Counted from the first letter of the stretch, positions 23,444 to 38,352 are shown. The stretch: 64,000 nucleotides of DNA from Erinaceus europaeus (GCF_950295315.1 NW_026647188.1:248001-312000); one strand, 5' to 3'. Notes: generated by a model from the letters alone, not told the origin. Translations and numbers: made by a program.

Positions 23444-26086
23444 CTTCTTCTTCTTCTTCTTCTTCTTCTTCTTCTTCTTCTTCTTCTTCTTCTTCTTTTG
23501 TTTCTTTGCTTTCTATTATCTTGATTTATTTTTTGGAATGGACAGTCAGGAATCAAGAGGGAAGGGAGGGATAGAGATTTTGAGAACCGGAGAGACACGT
23601 GCAGCACTTCGGCACCACTTGTAAAGATTTCCCCCTGCAGGTGGGGACCAGGGTCTTGACCGGGGTCCTCCTACAGTGTAACATGAGTGTTTAACCAGGT
23701 GAGGCACCACCTGCTACCCTTAATGTGACATTTGTTTTAGCAATGAAAAGAAATTCTCTGGGCTAGGTAAGAAATAAATAAAATATAAATAAATAAATAA
23801 AAGTGCTTTTACATTTACACAGTGGATACACACACTCCGACCTATTCATGTATATTACCTGTACTATTTATTTATTTATTTATTTATTGCCACAAGGGGT
23901 TATTGCCACAGCTCAGTGCCAGCACCTGGAATCCACTGCTCCTATGTTCCATTTTTTCCCCTTTTTGCTGCCCTTGTTGCTTGATTATTGTGGTTAACAT
24001 TATTATTGTTGTTGTTGTTGTTGTGATGGTTACTGTCCTTGTGGAGGACAGAGAAAAATGTAGAGAGGAGGGGAAAGAGAGATGGGGGAGAGAAAGATAG
24101 GCCCCCTGAAGATCTGCTTCACTAAATAAATAAAGCGCTGACATTTTACTCAGTAGAAACACAGAGAAATGTATACATGTATATTACCTGTATTTTTTAT
24201 TTATGTATTCTTTATCTGTTTGTTTATTTATTTATTTATGTATTTATCTATTTATTGCCTCCAGGGTTATTGTCAGGGTTAGGGGCCTGCACCAGGAATC
24301 CACTGCTCCTGCAGACCACTTTTTCCCCTTTGGCTGCCCTTGTTGTGGTTATTATTATTTTTGTTGTTGCTGTTACTGTCCTTGCATAGGACAGAGAGAA
24401 AGGGAGAGAGGAGTGGAAAGGCAGAGGGGGGAGAGAAAGGTAGACCCCTGCAGGTCTGCTTCACTAGATAAACAAAAAGTGCATGTATATTTACAAAGTG
24501 GATACACGGACGATGTATACATGTATATTATGTGTATATTTTCTCTATGAGTTTATATATATATATATTTTTTTTTTATTTATTTATTGCTTCCAGGGTT
24601 ATGCCAGTGCTTGGTGCCTGTACCAGGAATCCACTGCTCCTGCAGACCATTTATTCTCCTTTTGCTGCCCTTGTTGCTTGATCATTGTTGTGGTTCTTCT
24701 TCTTATTGTTGTTGTTGTTACTGTCCTTGCATAGGACAGAGAGAAAGGGAGAGGGGAGGGGAAAGGCAAAGGGGGGAGAGAAAGATAGACCCCCTGAAGA
24801 TCTGCTTCACTCCCTGTAAAGCGACTCCCCTGCAGGTGGGGGTCTGGGGGCCATTCCCAGGATTCTTCCTCCTGTCCCCTTGTTTCTTGCCACCACCACT
24901 TAACCCTCTGAGATACTGCCCAACCTCCCTGGATTTCCTTTTGACAGCAATATGACCTGTCTATTTTTTGAATCCTCATTATCCTGAGGATCAGTCCTGG
25001 AAATAGTGTCATGAGAAGACACAGGGGGATCTCTGGAATCAGAGAGCGCCTGGAACAGCAGCTGGGGCTCTGGAGCCAGGGCATGGGGCACCTACCCATC
25101 CACCCTCCACAGAGTCCACCTGCCTGCATCTTGGTCCTGCTCCCTCCCAAAAAGATGTTTTCCCTTGTTTCACTGAGAATCAGGCATCACACAGGAGAGT
25201 CAGGCAGCACTAATTAAAAAAATAAAGAAATAAATAAATAAAAGCGGTTTTTTTGTTTGTTTGTTTGTTTGTTTTTTTTTTACCCTTACTGAAGGACCAG
25301 CTTCTGGGAAGTACAGATTTTCAACCTGAAAACTCTGTCTGCCTGTCTCTGAGAACACAGGAGGAGCCACTGCCCCAGTCAGACCTTGTGTTCAGAGTGG
25401 GGTGTTTTCACCAGTCCTAGGCTTGCACAGAGCACTTGGGACTGGGTGGCCTGAGGCCCAAATGTTACAATGTAGATGGTTTGTTTACAGTTCCGGCTCC
25501 CCAGGACATTGGCCAGACCCACCTCCCTCTGGGACACCCAGAGGAAAAGATTCTTCCCATCCTTAGAGCAAATGGAGTGGAGGGGGAGGGGAGAGAGGTG
25601 CATGTGTGGGCTGCTCATGCCCAGGTGTGTGTGTGGGGCCATGGCAGGGGTCGGAAGGGGGTTGAGGGGCAGAAGGAGACTGTTTGGGGGGCAGGCTGCA
25701 GGCAGGGGAGCCCCTAAATAGGTGCAGAGTTGTGTGTGTGTGTGGATGTGGTGGCAGGGGGTTAGGGCTGGTCCCCTTGCTGGATGGTGAGATGGCAGCT
25801 GGGCTGGCCCAGGGTCCCCAGGGCTGGAGGGCAGCAGCAGGCTGGCAGGAAAGGAGCGCAGGGAGGCACACAGTAGATGACTGTTGGGGAGCTGGGGGAC
25901 AGGGGGCAAGGGGAAAAGGGGGCATCCTTGCGGAGGGGGAGGGGGCTGGACTGGAGAGTGGGTGGAGCTGGAGGCACGCAGGTCCTCCGAAGAATCAGGG
26001 ACTGACAGGACCAGATACCTGCACCCACCCACTGGATAGCAGCTGCAGCACCCAGAGCCAGCAGCCCTGAGTGAGTCCCTCTGAGG
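21961..26086 (+). repeat. Macrosatellite unit 6 (4126 bp)
   Basis: Full unit with the longest (TTC)n tract of the array (23400-23498). It shares AATCAAGAGGG with unit 5. It is the first unit with CTTGTGGAGG instead of CTTGCGGAGG in SINE fragment 1 (near 24038), a state kept in units 7-9. Confidence 0.97.
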
Positions 26087-27537
26087 ATGAGGAAGGGGAG
26101 GGGGATGGGGGGGAGGAGGGCCGCTGTCAGCAGGCAACAGGGTCAACAGGGGCATCCACTATGGAGGCCTGTGTCTACGTGGCCGCCCGCCAAACCCGGG
26201 GCAGCTCGGGGCAGCTCAGGGCTCCCAGGGCCCTGGGGGGTGTCTGTGGGGCGGGGGCTGTCAGTCAGTCAGTGTGTCTGTGTGTCAGTGCACTTGCTTG
26301 GACAGGGGCGTGAAGGCCCTTGGCCCCCAGCCCTTGGCTGTCAGATGCCGGCCCCGCCCCAGGACACACCCCCGCCGCGCCCCTTACCCCCGAGCCCTGC
26401 CCACCTGCACTGGCTTTGGCCTGGGGCTCTGGCTCTGGTGGCTGGCCACCACCCTTCAGATCAAGTTCAGGGTGGGTGTCTTGGCCGCCGCCTCCCTAGG
26501 GGTCAACTGGATGGGCGGGGTCCTCGTGACCTAGCACCTCTCGAGCCCTCTGTGATGTGCCCCCCCCAGGATTCTGTGCTCAGGTGCACTGACACTGGCC
26601 AGACCAACTGCCTTGCCAGTAGGTAAGGCGGCAGCGCCCAGACCCCTGGGCCCTGGCACAGAGGGACTGAAGGACTGGAGGACAGCGCTGACCAACGACA
26701 GACCTCGGGGCTGGCAGCCAAGGGAGCAAAGGAGGAAGTGCACCAGGGAGCCAGGGAGCCCAGGCCACAGCTGCCTGCATGCCTGCCTGCCTTGCTGGAT
26801 GCCTGTATGCTACCTCTGTCCAGGTGGGTTTCTCAGTTCCTCTCCTCTCCTCTCCCCTGCTCTCCTCTCCTCTCCTCTGCTCTCCTCGCCTCGCCTCGCC
26901 TGGCCTCGCCTCTCCTCTTGTCTCTCCTCTCTTCTGGGTACCCTGCTCACCAGCTTGATCGCTTCTGACATTTCGCTTGTAACAGCTGCCCGCACCCGCC
27001 CCCTTCCGCGCACCTGATGTGACCCAGCTCACAGGCTCACCTGCTCACCCCACCCACACCCTTACCCCCCACCACATTCCCTGGATCAGCTCCTCTGCCC
27101 TATTCAGCCAAACTGGCCACTTGGGAATGTATCTGTGCAGGCTTGACTGTCTTTATCATTCAAGGTTATATCTCCTTTTGTACTTAGCTTGGTTGATTGG
27201 TGGATGGATAGTTGGATGGATGGATAGATGGATGGATAGATGGATGGATGGATGGAGGAAACGATGCACGGGTTGATTGATTGGTTTGGTAGAGGCAGAG
27301 AGCCATCTAGGGGTACTTGAGACCTTTGGCATCAGAGCCCTAGTCTGCTGTCGAATGTAAAACATTAACTGCTCAATAAATAAATGAATAAATCAATAAA
27401 ATAAACTGGGTCAACAAAAAACACGGTGTCTTTGCGCTTTCTGGATATGGTATGCTGTGAGGATCTTAATATGGAAAGCATTGTCCAAAGCAGCCCCTTG
27501 AAATCTTGGGATATTTCATTTTCCCTTCTTCTTCTTC

Positions 27538-27569
<32 letters not shown>

Positions 27570-30191
27570 CTTCTTCTTCTTCTTCTTCTTCTTCTTCTTC
27601 TTTTGTTTCTTTGCTTTCTATTATCTTGATTTATTTTTTGGAATGGACAGTCAGGAATCGAGAGGGAAGGGAGGGATAGAGATTTTGAGAACCGGAGAGA
27701 CACGTGCAGCACTTCGGCACCACTTGTAAAGATTTCCCCCTGCAGGTGGGGACCAGGGTCTTGACCGGGGTCCTCCTACAGTGTAACATGAGTGTTTAAC
27801 CAGGTGAGGCACCACCTGCTACCCTTAATGTGACATTTGTTTTAGCAATGAAAAGAAATTCTCTGGGCTAGGTAAGAAATAAATAAAATATAAATAAATA
27901 AATAAAAGTGCTTTTACATTTACACAGTGGATACACACACTCCGACCTATTCATGTATATTACCTGTACTATTTATTTATTTATTTATTTATTGCCACAA
28001 GGGGTTATTGCCACAGCTCAGTGCCAGCACCTGGAATCCACTGCTCCTATGTTCCATTTTTTCCCCTTTTTGCTGCCCTTGTTGCTTGATTATTGTGGTT
28101 AACATTATTATTGTTGTTGTTGTTGTTGTGATGGTTACTGTCCTTGTGGAGGACAGAGAAAAATGTAGAGAGGAGGGGAAAGAGAGATGGGGGAGAGAAA
28201 GATAGGCCCCCTGAAGATCTGCTTCACTAAATAAATAAAGCGCTGACATTTTACTCAGTAGAAACACAGAGAAATGTATACATGTATATTACCTGTATTT
28301 TTTATTTATGTATTCTTTATCTGTTTGTTTATTTATTTATTTATGTATTTATCTATTTATTGCCTCCAGGGTTATTGTCAGGGTTAGGGGCCTGCACCAG
28401 GAATCCACTGCTCCTGCAGACCACTTTTTCCCCTTTGGCTGCCCTTGTTGTGGTTATTATTATTTTTGTTGTTGCTGTTACTGTCCTTGCATAGGACAGA
28501 GAGAAAGGGAGAGAGGAGTGGAAAGGCAGAGGGGGGAGAGAAAGGTAGACCCCTGCAGGTCTGCTTCACTAGATAAACAAAAAGTGCATGTATATTTACA
28601 AAGTGGATACACGGACGATGTATACATGTATATTATGTGTATATTTTCTCTATGAGTTTATATATATATATATATTTTTTTTATTTATTTATTGCTTCCA
28701 GGGTTATGCCAGTGCTTGGTGCCTGTACCAGGAATCCACTGCTCCTGCAGACCATTTATTCTCCTTTTGCTGCCCTTGTTGCTTGATCATTGTTGTGGTT
28801 CTTCTTCTTATTGTTGTTGTTGTTACTGTCCTTGCATAGGACAGAGAGAAAGGGAGAGGGGAGGGGAAAGGCAAAGGGGGGAGAGAAAGATAGACCCCCT
28901 GAAGATCTGCTTCACTCCCTGTAAAGCGACTCCCCTGCAGGTGGGGGTCTGGGGGCCATTCCCAGGATTCTTCCTCCTGTCCCCTTGTTTCGTGCCACCA
29001 CCACTTAACCCTCTGAGATACTGCCCAACCTCCCTGGATTTCCTTTTGACAGCAATATGACCTGTCTATTTTTTGAATCCTCATTATCCTGAGGATCAGT
29101 CCTGGAAATAGTGTCATGAGAAGACACAGGGGGATCTCTGGAATCAGAGAGCGCCTGGAACAGCAGCTGGGGCTCTGGAGCCAGGGCATGGGGCACCTAC
29201 CCATCCACCCTCCACAGAGTCCACCTGCCTGCATCTTGGTCCTGCTCCCTCCCAAAAAGATGTTTTCCCTTGTTTCACTGAGAATCAGGCATCACACAGG
29301 AGAGTCAGGCAGCACTAATTAAAAAAATAAAGAAATAAATAAATAAAAGCGGTTTTTTTGTTTGTTTGTTTGTTTGTTTTTTTTTTACCCTTACTGAAGG
29401 ACCAGCTTCTGGGAAGTACAGATTTTCAACCTGAAAACTCTGTCTGCCTGTCTCTGAGAACACAGGAGGAGCCACTGCCCCAGTCAGACCTTGTGTTCAG
29501 AGTGGGGTGTTTTCACCAGTCCTAGGCTTGCACAGAGCACTTGGGACTGGGTGGCCTGAGGCCCAAATGTTACAATGTAGATGGTTTGTTTACAGTTCCG
29601 GCTCCCCAGGACATTGGCCAGACCCACCTCCCTCTGGGACACCCAGAGGAAAAGATTCTTCCCATCCTTAGAGCAAATGGAGTGGAGGGGGAGGGGAGAG
29701 AGGTGCATGTGTGGGCTGCTCATGCCCAGGTGTGTGTGTGGGGCCATGGCAGGGGTCGGAAGGGGGTTGAGGGGCAGAAGGAGACTGTTTGGGGGGCAGG
29801 CTGCAGGCAGGGGAGCCCCTAAATAGGTGCAGAGTTGTGTGTGTGTGTGGATGTGGTGGCAGGGGGTTAGGGCTGGTCCCCTTGCTGGATGGTGAGATGG
29901 CAGCTGGGCTGGCCCAGGGTCCCCAGGGCTGGAGGGCAGCAGCAGGCTGGCAGGAAAGGAGCGCAGGGAGGCACACAGTAGATGACTGTTGGGGAGCTGG
30001 GGGACAGGGGGCAAGGGGAAAAGGGGGCATCCTTGCGGAGGGGGAGGGGGCTGGACTGGAGAGTGGGTGGAGCTGGAGGCACGCAGGTCCTCCGAAGAAT
30101 CAGGGACTGACAGGACCAGATACCTGCACCCACCCACTGGATAGCAGCTGCAGCACCCAGAGCCAGCAGCCCTGAGTGAGTCCCTCTGAGG
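26087..30191 (+). repeat. Macrosatellite unit 7 (4105 bp)
   Basis: Full unit with a short (TTC)n tract (27526-27602), which accounts for most of its reduced length. The change TTTCGTGCC near 28990 (others TTTCTTGCC) first appears here and continues in units 8 and 9. Confidence 0.97.
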
Positions 30192-31642
30192 ATGAGGAAG
30201 GGGAGGGGGATGGGGGGGAGGAGGGCCGCTGTCAGCAGGCAACAGGGTCAACAGGGGCATCCACTATGGAGGCCTGTGTCTACGTGGCCGCCCGCCAAAC
30301 CCGGGGCAGCTCGGGGCAGCTCAGGGCTCCCAGGGCCCTGGGGGGTGTCTGTGGGGCGGGGGCTGTCAGTCAGTCAGTGTGTCTGTGTGTCAGTGCACTT
30401 GCTTGGACAGGGGCGTGAAGGCCCTTGGCCCCCAGCCCTTGGCTGTCAGATGCCGGCCCCGCCCCAGGACACACCCCCGCCGCGCCCCTTACCCCCGAGC
30501 CCTGCCCATCTGCACTGGCTTTGGCCTGGGGCTCTGGCTCTGGTGGCTGGCCACCACCCTTCAGATCAAGTTCAGGGTGGGTGTCTTGGCCGCCGCCTCC
30601 CTAGGGGTCAACTGGATGGGCGGGGTCCTCGTGACCTAGCACCTCTCGAGCCCTCTGTGATGTGCCCCCCCCAGGATTCTGTGCTCAGGTGCACTGACAC
30701 TGGCCAGACCAACTGCCTTGCCAGTAGGTAAGGCGGCAGCGCCCAGACCCCTGGGCCCTGGCACAGAGGGACTGAAGGACTGGAGGACAGCGCTGACCAA
30801 CGACAGACCTCGGGGCTGGCAGCCAAGGGAGCAAAGGAGGAAGTGCACCAGGGAGCCAGGGAGCCCAGGCCACAGCTGCCTGCATGCCTGCCTGCCTTGC
30901 TGGATGCCTGTATGCTACCTCTGTCCAGGTGGGTTTCTCAGTTCCTCTCCTCTCCTCTCCCCTGCTCTCCTCTCCTCTCCTCTGCTCTCCTCGCCTCGCC
31001 TCGCCTGGCCTCGCCTCTCCTCTTGTCTCTCCTCTCTTCTGGGTACCCTGCTCACCAGCTTGATCGCTTCTGACATTTCGCTTGTAACAGCTGCCCGCAC
31101 CCGCCCCCTTCCGCGCACCTGATGTGACCCAGCTCACAGGCTCACCTGCTCACCCCACCCACACCCTTACCCCCCACCACATTCCCTGGATCAGCTCCTC
31201 TGCCCTATTCAGCCAAACTGGCCACTTGGGAATGTATCTGTGCAGGCTTGACTGTCTTTATCATTCAAGGTTATATCTCCTTTTGTACTTAGCTTGGTTG
31301 ATTGGTGGATGGATAGTTGGATGGATGGATAGATGGATGGATAGATGGATGGATGGATGGAGGAAACGATGCACGGGTTGATTGATTGGTTTGGTAGAGG
31401 CAGAGAGCCATCTAGGGGTACTTGAGACCTTTGGCATCAGAGCCCTAGTCTGCTGTCGAATGTAAAACATTAACTGCTCAATAAATAAATGAATAAATCA
31501 ATAAAATAAACTGGGTCAACAAAAAACACGGTGTCTTTGCGCTTTCTGGATATGGTATGCTGTGAGGATCTTAATATGGAAAGCATTGTCCAAAGCAGCC
31601 CCTTGAAATCTTGGGATATTTCATTTTCCCTTCTTCTTCTTC

Positions 31643-31674
<32 letters not shown>

Positions 31675-34298
31675 CTTCTTCTTCTTCTTCTTCTTCTTCT
31701 TCTTCTTCTTTTGTTTCTTTGCTTTCTATTATCTTGATTTATTTTTTGGAATGGACAGTCAGGAATCGAGAGGGAAGGGAGGGATAGAGATTTTGAGAAC
31801 CGGAGAGACACGTGCAGCACTTCGGCACCACTTGTAAAGATTTCCCCCTGCAGGTGGGGACCAGGGTCTTGACCGGGGTCCTCCTACAGTGTAACATGAG
31901 TGTTTAACCAGGTGAGGCACCACCTGCTACCCTTAATGTGACATTTGTTTTAGCAATGAAAAGAAATTCTCTGGGCTAGGTAAGAAATAAATAAAATATA
32001 AATAAATAAATAAAAGTGCTTTTACATTTACACAGTGGATACACACACTCCGACCTATTCATGTATATTACCTGTACTATTTATTTATTTATTTATTTAT
32101 TGCCACAAGGGGTTATTGCCACAGCTCAGTGCCAGCACCTGGAATCCACTGCTCCTATGTTCCATTTTTTCCCCTTTTTGCTGCCCTTGTTGCTTGATTA
32201 TTGTGGTTAACATTATTATTGTTGTTGTTGTTGTTGTGATGGTTACTGTCCTTGTGGAGGACAGAGAAAAATGTAGAGAGGAGGGGAAAGAGAGATGGGG
32301 GAGAGAAAGATAGGCCCCCTGAAGATCTGCTTCACTAAATAAATAAAGCGCTGACATTTTACTCAGTAGAAACACAGAGAAATGTATACATGTATATTAC
32401 CTGTATTTTTTATTTATGTATTCTTTATCTGTTTGTTTATTTATTTATTTATGTATTTATCTATTTATTGCCTCCAGGGTTATTGTCAGGGTTAGGGGCC
32501 TGCACCAGGAATCCACTGCTCCTGCAGACCACTTTTTCCCCTTTGGCTGCCCTTGTTGTGGTTATTATTATTTTTGTTGTTGCTGTTACTGTCCTTGCAT
32601 AGGACAGAGAGAAAGGGAGAGAGGAGTGGAAAGGCAGAGGGGGGAGAGAAAGGTAGACCCCTGCAGGTCTGCTTCACTAGATAAACAAAAAGTGCATGTA
32701 TATTTACAAAGTGGATACACGGACGATGTATACATGTATATTATGTGTATATTTTCTCTATGAGTTTATATATATATATATTTTTTTTTATTTATTTATT
32801 GCTTCCAGGGTTATGCCAGTGCTTGGTGCCTGTACCAGGAATCCACTGCTCCTGCAGACCATTTATTCTCCTTTTGCTGCCCTTGTTGCTTGATCATTGT
32901 TGTGGTTCTTCTTCTTATTGTTGTTGTTGTTACTGTCCTTGCATAGGACAGAGAGAAAGGGAGAGGGGAGGGGAAAGGCAAAGGGGGGAGAGAAAGATAG
33001 ACCCCCTGAAGATCTGCTTCACTCCCTGTAAAGCGACTCCCCTGCAGGTGGGGGTCTGGGGGCCATTCCCAGGATTCTTCCTCCTGTCCCCTTGTTTCGT
33101 GCCACCACCACTTAACCCTCTGAGATACTGCCCAACCTCCCTGGATTTCCTTTTGACAGCAATATGACCTGTCTATTTTTTGAATCCTCATTATCCTGAG
33201 GATCAGTCCTGGAAATAGTGTCATGAGAAGACACAGGGGGATCTCTGGAATCAGAGAGCGCCTGGAACAGCAGCTGGGGCTCTGGAGCCAGGGCATGGGG
33301 CACCTACCCATCCACCCTCCACAGAGTCCACCTGCCTGCATCTTGGTCCTGCTCCCTCCCAAAAAGATGTTTTCCCTTGTTTCACTGAGAATCAGGCATC
33401 ACACAGGAGAGTCAGGCAGCACTAATTAAAAAAATAAAGAAATAAATAAATAAAAGCGGTTTTTTTGTTTGTTTGTTTGTTTGTTTTTTTTTTACCCTTA
33501 CTGAAGGACCAGCTTCTGGGAAGTACAGATTTTCAACCTGAAAACTCTGTCTGCCTGTCTCTGAGAACACAGGAGGAGCCACTGCCCCAGTCAGACCTTG
33601 TGTTCAGAGTGGGGTGTTTTCACCAGTCCTAGGCTTGCACAGAGCACTTGGGACTGGGTGGCCTGAGGCCCAAATGTTACAATGTAGATGGTTTGTTTAC
33701 AGTTCCGGCTCCCCAGGACATTGGCCAGACCCACCTCCCTCTGGGACACCCAGAGGAAAAGATTCTTCCCATCCTTAGAGCAAATGGAGTGGAGGGGGAG
33801 GGGAGAGAGGTGCATGTGTGGGCTGCTCATGCCCAGGTGTGTGTGTGGGGCCATGGCAGGGGTCGGAAGGGGGTTGAGGGGCAGAAGGAGACTGTTTGGG
33901 GGGCAGGCTGCAGGCAGGGGAGCCCCTAAATAGGTGCAGAGTTGTGTGTGTGTGTGGATGTGGTGGCAGGGGGTTAGGGCTGGTCCCCTTGCTGGATGGT
34001 GAGATGGCAGCTGGGCTGGCCCAGGGTCCCCAGGGCTGGAGGGCAGCAGCAGGCTGGCAGGAAAGGAGCGCAGGGAGGCACACAGTAGATGACTGTTGGG
34101 GAGCTGGGGGACAGGGGGCAAGGGGAAAAGGGGGCATCCTTGCGGAGGGGGAGGGGGCTGGACTGGAGAGTGGGTGGAGCTGGAGGCACGCAGGTCCTCC
34201 GAAGAATCAGGGACTGACAGGACCAGATACCTGCACCCACCCACTGGATAGCAGCTGCAGCACCCAGAGCCAGCAGCCCTGAGTGAGTCCCTCTGAGG
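30192..34298 (+). repeat. Macrosatellite unit 8 (4107 bp)
   Basis: Full unit. The (TTC)n tract is at 31631-31711. A private change, CCCATCTGC near 30505, replaces CCCACCTGC. Apart from this it is close to unit 7. Confidence 0.97.
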
Positions 34299-35749
34299 AT
34301 GAGGAAGGGGAGGGGGATGGGGGGGAGGAGGGCCGCTGTCAGCAGGCAACAGGGTCAACAGGGGCATCCACTATGGAGGCCTGTGTCTACGTGGCCGCCC
34401 GCCAAACCCGGGGCAGCTCGGGGCAGCTCAGGGCTCCCAGGGCCCTGGGGGGTGTCTGTGGGGCGGGGGCTGTCAGTCAGTCAGTGTGTCTGTGTGTCAG
34501 TGCACTTGCTTGGACAGGGGCGTGAAGGCCCTTGGCCCCCAGCCCTTGGCTGTCAGATGCCGGCCCCGCCCCAGGACACACCCCCGCCGCGCCCCTTACC
34601 CCCGAGCCCTGCCCACCTGCACTGGCTTTGGCCTGGGGCTCTGGCTCTGGTGGCTGGCCACCACCCTTCAGATCAAGTTCAGGGTGGGTGTCTTGGCCGC
34701 CGCCTCCCTAGGGGTCAACTGGATGGGCGGGGTCCTCGTGACCTAGCACCTCTCGAGCCCTCTGTGATGTGCCCCCCCCAGGATTCTGTGCTCAGGTGCA
34801 CTGACACTGGCCAGACCAACTGCCTTGCCAGTAGGTAAGGCGGCAGCGCCCAGACCCCTGGGCCCTGGCACAGAGGGACTGAAGGACTGGAGGACAGCGC
34901 TGACCAACGACAGACCTCGGGGCTGGCAGCCAAGGGAGCAAAGGAGGAAGTGCACCAGGGAGCCAGGGAGCCCAGGCCACAGCTGCCTGCATGCCTGCCT
35001 GCCTTGCTGGATGCCTGTATGCTACCTCTGTCCAGGTGGGTTTCTCAGTTCCTCTCCTCTCCTCTCCCCTGCTCTCCTCTCCTCTCCTCTGCTCTCCTCG
35101 CCTCGCCTTGCCTGGCCTCGCCTCTCCTCTTGTCTCTCCTCTCTTCTGGGTACCCTGCTCACCAGCTTGATCGCTTCTGACATTTCGCTTGTAACAGCTG
35201 CCCGCACCCGCCCCCTTCCGCGCACCTGATGTGACCCAGCTCACAGGCTCACCTGCTCACCCCACCCACACCCTTACCCCCCACCACATTCCCTGGATCA
35301 GCTCCTCTGCCCTATTCAGCCAAACTGGCCACTTGGGAATGTATCTGTGCAGGCTTGACTGTCTTTATCATTCAAGGTTATATCTCCTTTTGTACTTAGC
35401 TTGGTTGATTGGTGGATGGATAGTTGGATGGATGGATAGATGGATGGATAGATGGATGGATGGATGGAGGAAACGATGCACGGGTTGATTGATTGGTTTG
35501 GTAGAGGCAGAGAGCCATCTAGGGGTACTTGAGACCTTTGGCATCAGAGCCCTAGTCTGCTGTCGAATGTAAAACATTAACTGCTCAATAAATAAATGAA
35601 TAAATCAATAAAATAAACTGGGTCAACAAAAAACACGGTGTCTTTGCGCTTTCTGGATATGGTATGCTGTGAGGATCTTAATATGGAAAGCATTGTCCAA
35701 AGCAGCCCCTTGAAATCTTGGGATATTTCATTTTCCCTTCTTCTTCTTC

Positions 35750-35781
<32 letters not shown>

Positions 35782-38352
35782 CTTCTTCTTCTTCTTCTTC
35801 TTCTTCTTCTTTTGTTTCTTTGCTTTCTATTATCTTGATTTATTTTTTGGAATGGACAGTCAGGAATCGAGAGGGAAGGGAGGGATAGAGATTTTGAGAA
35901 CCGGAGAGACACGTGCAGCACTTCGGCACCACTTGTAAAGATTTCCCCCTGCAGGTGGGGACCAGGGTCTTGAACCCGGGTCCTCCTACAGTGTAACATG
36001 AGTGTTTAACCAGGTGAGGCACCACCTGCTACCCTTAATGTGACATTTGTTTTAGCAATGAAAAGAAATTCTCTGGGCTAGGTAAGATATAAATAAAATA
36101 TAAATAAATAAATAAAAGTGCTTTTACATTTACACAGTGGATACACACACTCTGACCTATTCATGTATATTACCTGTACTATTTATTTATTTATTTATTT
36201 ATTTATTTATTGCCACAAGGGGTTATTGCCACAGCTCAGTGCCAGCACCTGGAATCCACTGCTCCTATGTTCCATTTTTTCCCCTTTTTGCTGCCCTTGT
36301 TGCTTGATTATTGTGGTTATTAACATTATCATTGTTGTTGTTGTTGTTGTGATGGTTACTGTCCTTGTGGAGGACAGAGAAAAATGTAGAGAGGAGGGGA
36401 AAGAGAGATGGGGGAGAGAAAGATAGGCCCCCTGAAGATCTGCTTCACTAAATAAATAAAGCGCTGACATTTTACTCAGTAGAAACACAGAGAAACTTAT
36501 ACATGTATATTACCTGTATTTTTTATTTATGTATTCTTTATCTGTTTGTTTATTTATTTATTTATGTATTTATCCATTTATTGCCTCCAGGGTTATTGTC
36601 AGGGTTAGGGGCCTGCACCAGGAATCCACTGCTCCTGCAGACCACTTTTTCCCCTTTGGCTGCCCTTGTTGTGGTTATTATTATTTTTGTTGTTGCTGTT
36701 ACTGTCCTTGCATAGGACAGAGAGAAAGGGAGAGAGGAGTGGAAAGGCAGAGGGGGGAGAGAAAGGTAGACCCCTGCAGGTCTGCTTCACTAGATAAACA
36801 AAAAGTGCATGTATATTTACAAAGTGGATACACGGACGATGTATACATGTATATTATGTGTATATTTTCTCTATGAGTTTATATATATATATATATTTTT
36901 ATTTATTTATTGCTTCCAGGGTTATGCCAGTGCTTGGTGCCTGTACCAGGAATCCACTGCTCCTGCAGACCATTTATTCTCCTTTTGCTGCCCTTGTTGC
37001 TTGATCATTGTTGTGGTTCTTCTTCTTATTGTTGTTGTTGTTACTGTCCTTGCATAGGACAGAGAGAAAGGGAGAGGGGAGGGGAAAGGCAAAGGGGGGA
37101 GAGAAAGATAGACCCCCTGAAGATCTGCTTCACTCCCTGTAAAGCGACTCCCCTGCAGGTGGGGGTCTGGGGGCCATTCCCAGGATTCTTCCTCCTGTCC
37201 CCTTGTTTCGTGCCACCACCACTTAACCCTCTGAGATACCGCCCAACCTCCCTGGATTCCTTTTGACAGCAATATGACCTGTCTATTTTTTGAATCCTCA
37301 TTATCCTGAGGATCAGTCCTGGAAATAGTGTCATGAGAAGACACAGGGGGATCTCTGGAATCAGAGAGTGCCTGGAAGAGCAGCTGGGGCTCTGGAGCCA
37401 GGGAATGGGGCACCTACCCATCCACCCTCCACGGAGTCCACCTGCCTGCATCTTGGTCCTGCTCCCTGCCAAAAAGATGTTTTCCCTTGTTTCACTGAGA
37501 ATCAGGCATCACACAGGAGAGTCAGGCAGCACTAATTAAAAAAATAAAGAAATAAATAAATAAAAGCGGTTTTTTTTTTTTTTTACCCTTACTGAAGGAC
37601 CAGCTTCTGGGAAGTACAGATTTTGAACCTGAAAACTCTGTCTGCCTGTCTCTGACTCCACAGGAGGAGCCAATGCCCCAGCCAGACCTTGTGTTCAGAG
37701 TGGCGTGTTTTCACCAGTCCTAGGCTTGCACAGAGCACTTGGGACTGGGTGGCCTGAGGCCCAAATGTTACAATGTAGATGGTTTGTTTACAGTTCCGGC
37801 TCCCCAGGACATTGGCCAGACCCAACTCCCTCTGGGACACCCAGAGGAACAGATTCTTCCCATCCTTAGAGCAAATGGAGTGGAGGGGGAGGGGAGAGAG
37901 GTGCATGTGTGGGCTGCTCATGCCCAGGTGTGTGTGTGGGGCCATGGCAGGGGTCGGAAGGGGGTTGAGGGGCAGAAGGAGACTGTTTGGGGGGCAGGCT
38001 GCAGGCAGGGGAGCCCCTAAATAGGTGCAGAGTTGTGTGTGTGTGTGGGTGTGGTGGCAGGGGGTTTGGGCTGGCCCAGGGTCCCCAGGGCTGGAGGGTA
38101 GCAGCAGGCTGGCAGGAAAGGAGCGCAGGGAGGCACACAGTAGATGACTGTTGGGGAGCTGGGAACAGGGGGCAAGGGGAAAAGTGGGCATCCGTGCGGA
38201 GGGGGAGTTGGCTGGACTGGAGAGTGGGTGGAGCTGGAGGCATTCAGGTCCTCCAAAGAATCAGGGACTGACAGGACCAGATACCTGCACCCACCCACTG
38301 GATAGCAGCTGCAGCACCCAGAGCCAGCAGCCCTGAGTGAGTCCCTCTGAGG
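34299..38352 (+). repeat. Macrosatellite unit 9 (4054 bp; divergence begins here)
   Basis: The first ~1.65 kb is of interior type. From about 35970 rightward it diverges. TTGAACCCGGGT replaces the interior TTGACCGGGGT, GTTATTAACATTATC gains three bases near 36316, and the (GTTT)n tract is replaced by a plain T run near 37570. A deletion of about 37 bp near 38066 removes the segment containing the interior TGGATGGTGAGATGG. Many point changes are present at 37240-38300. It carries CTTGCC in the minisatellite, like units 1 and 3. Confidence 0.96.
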
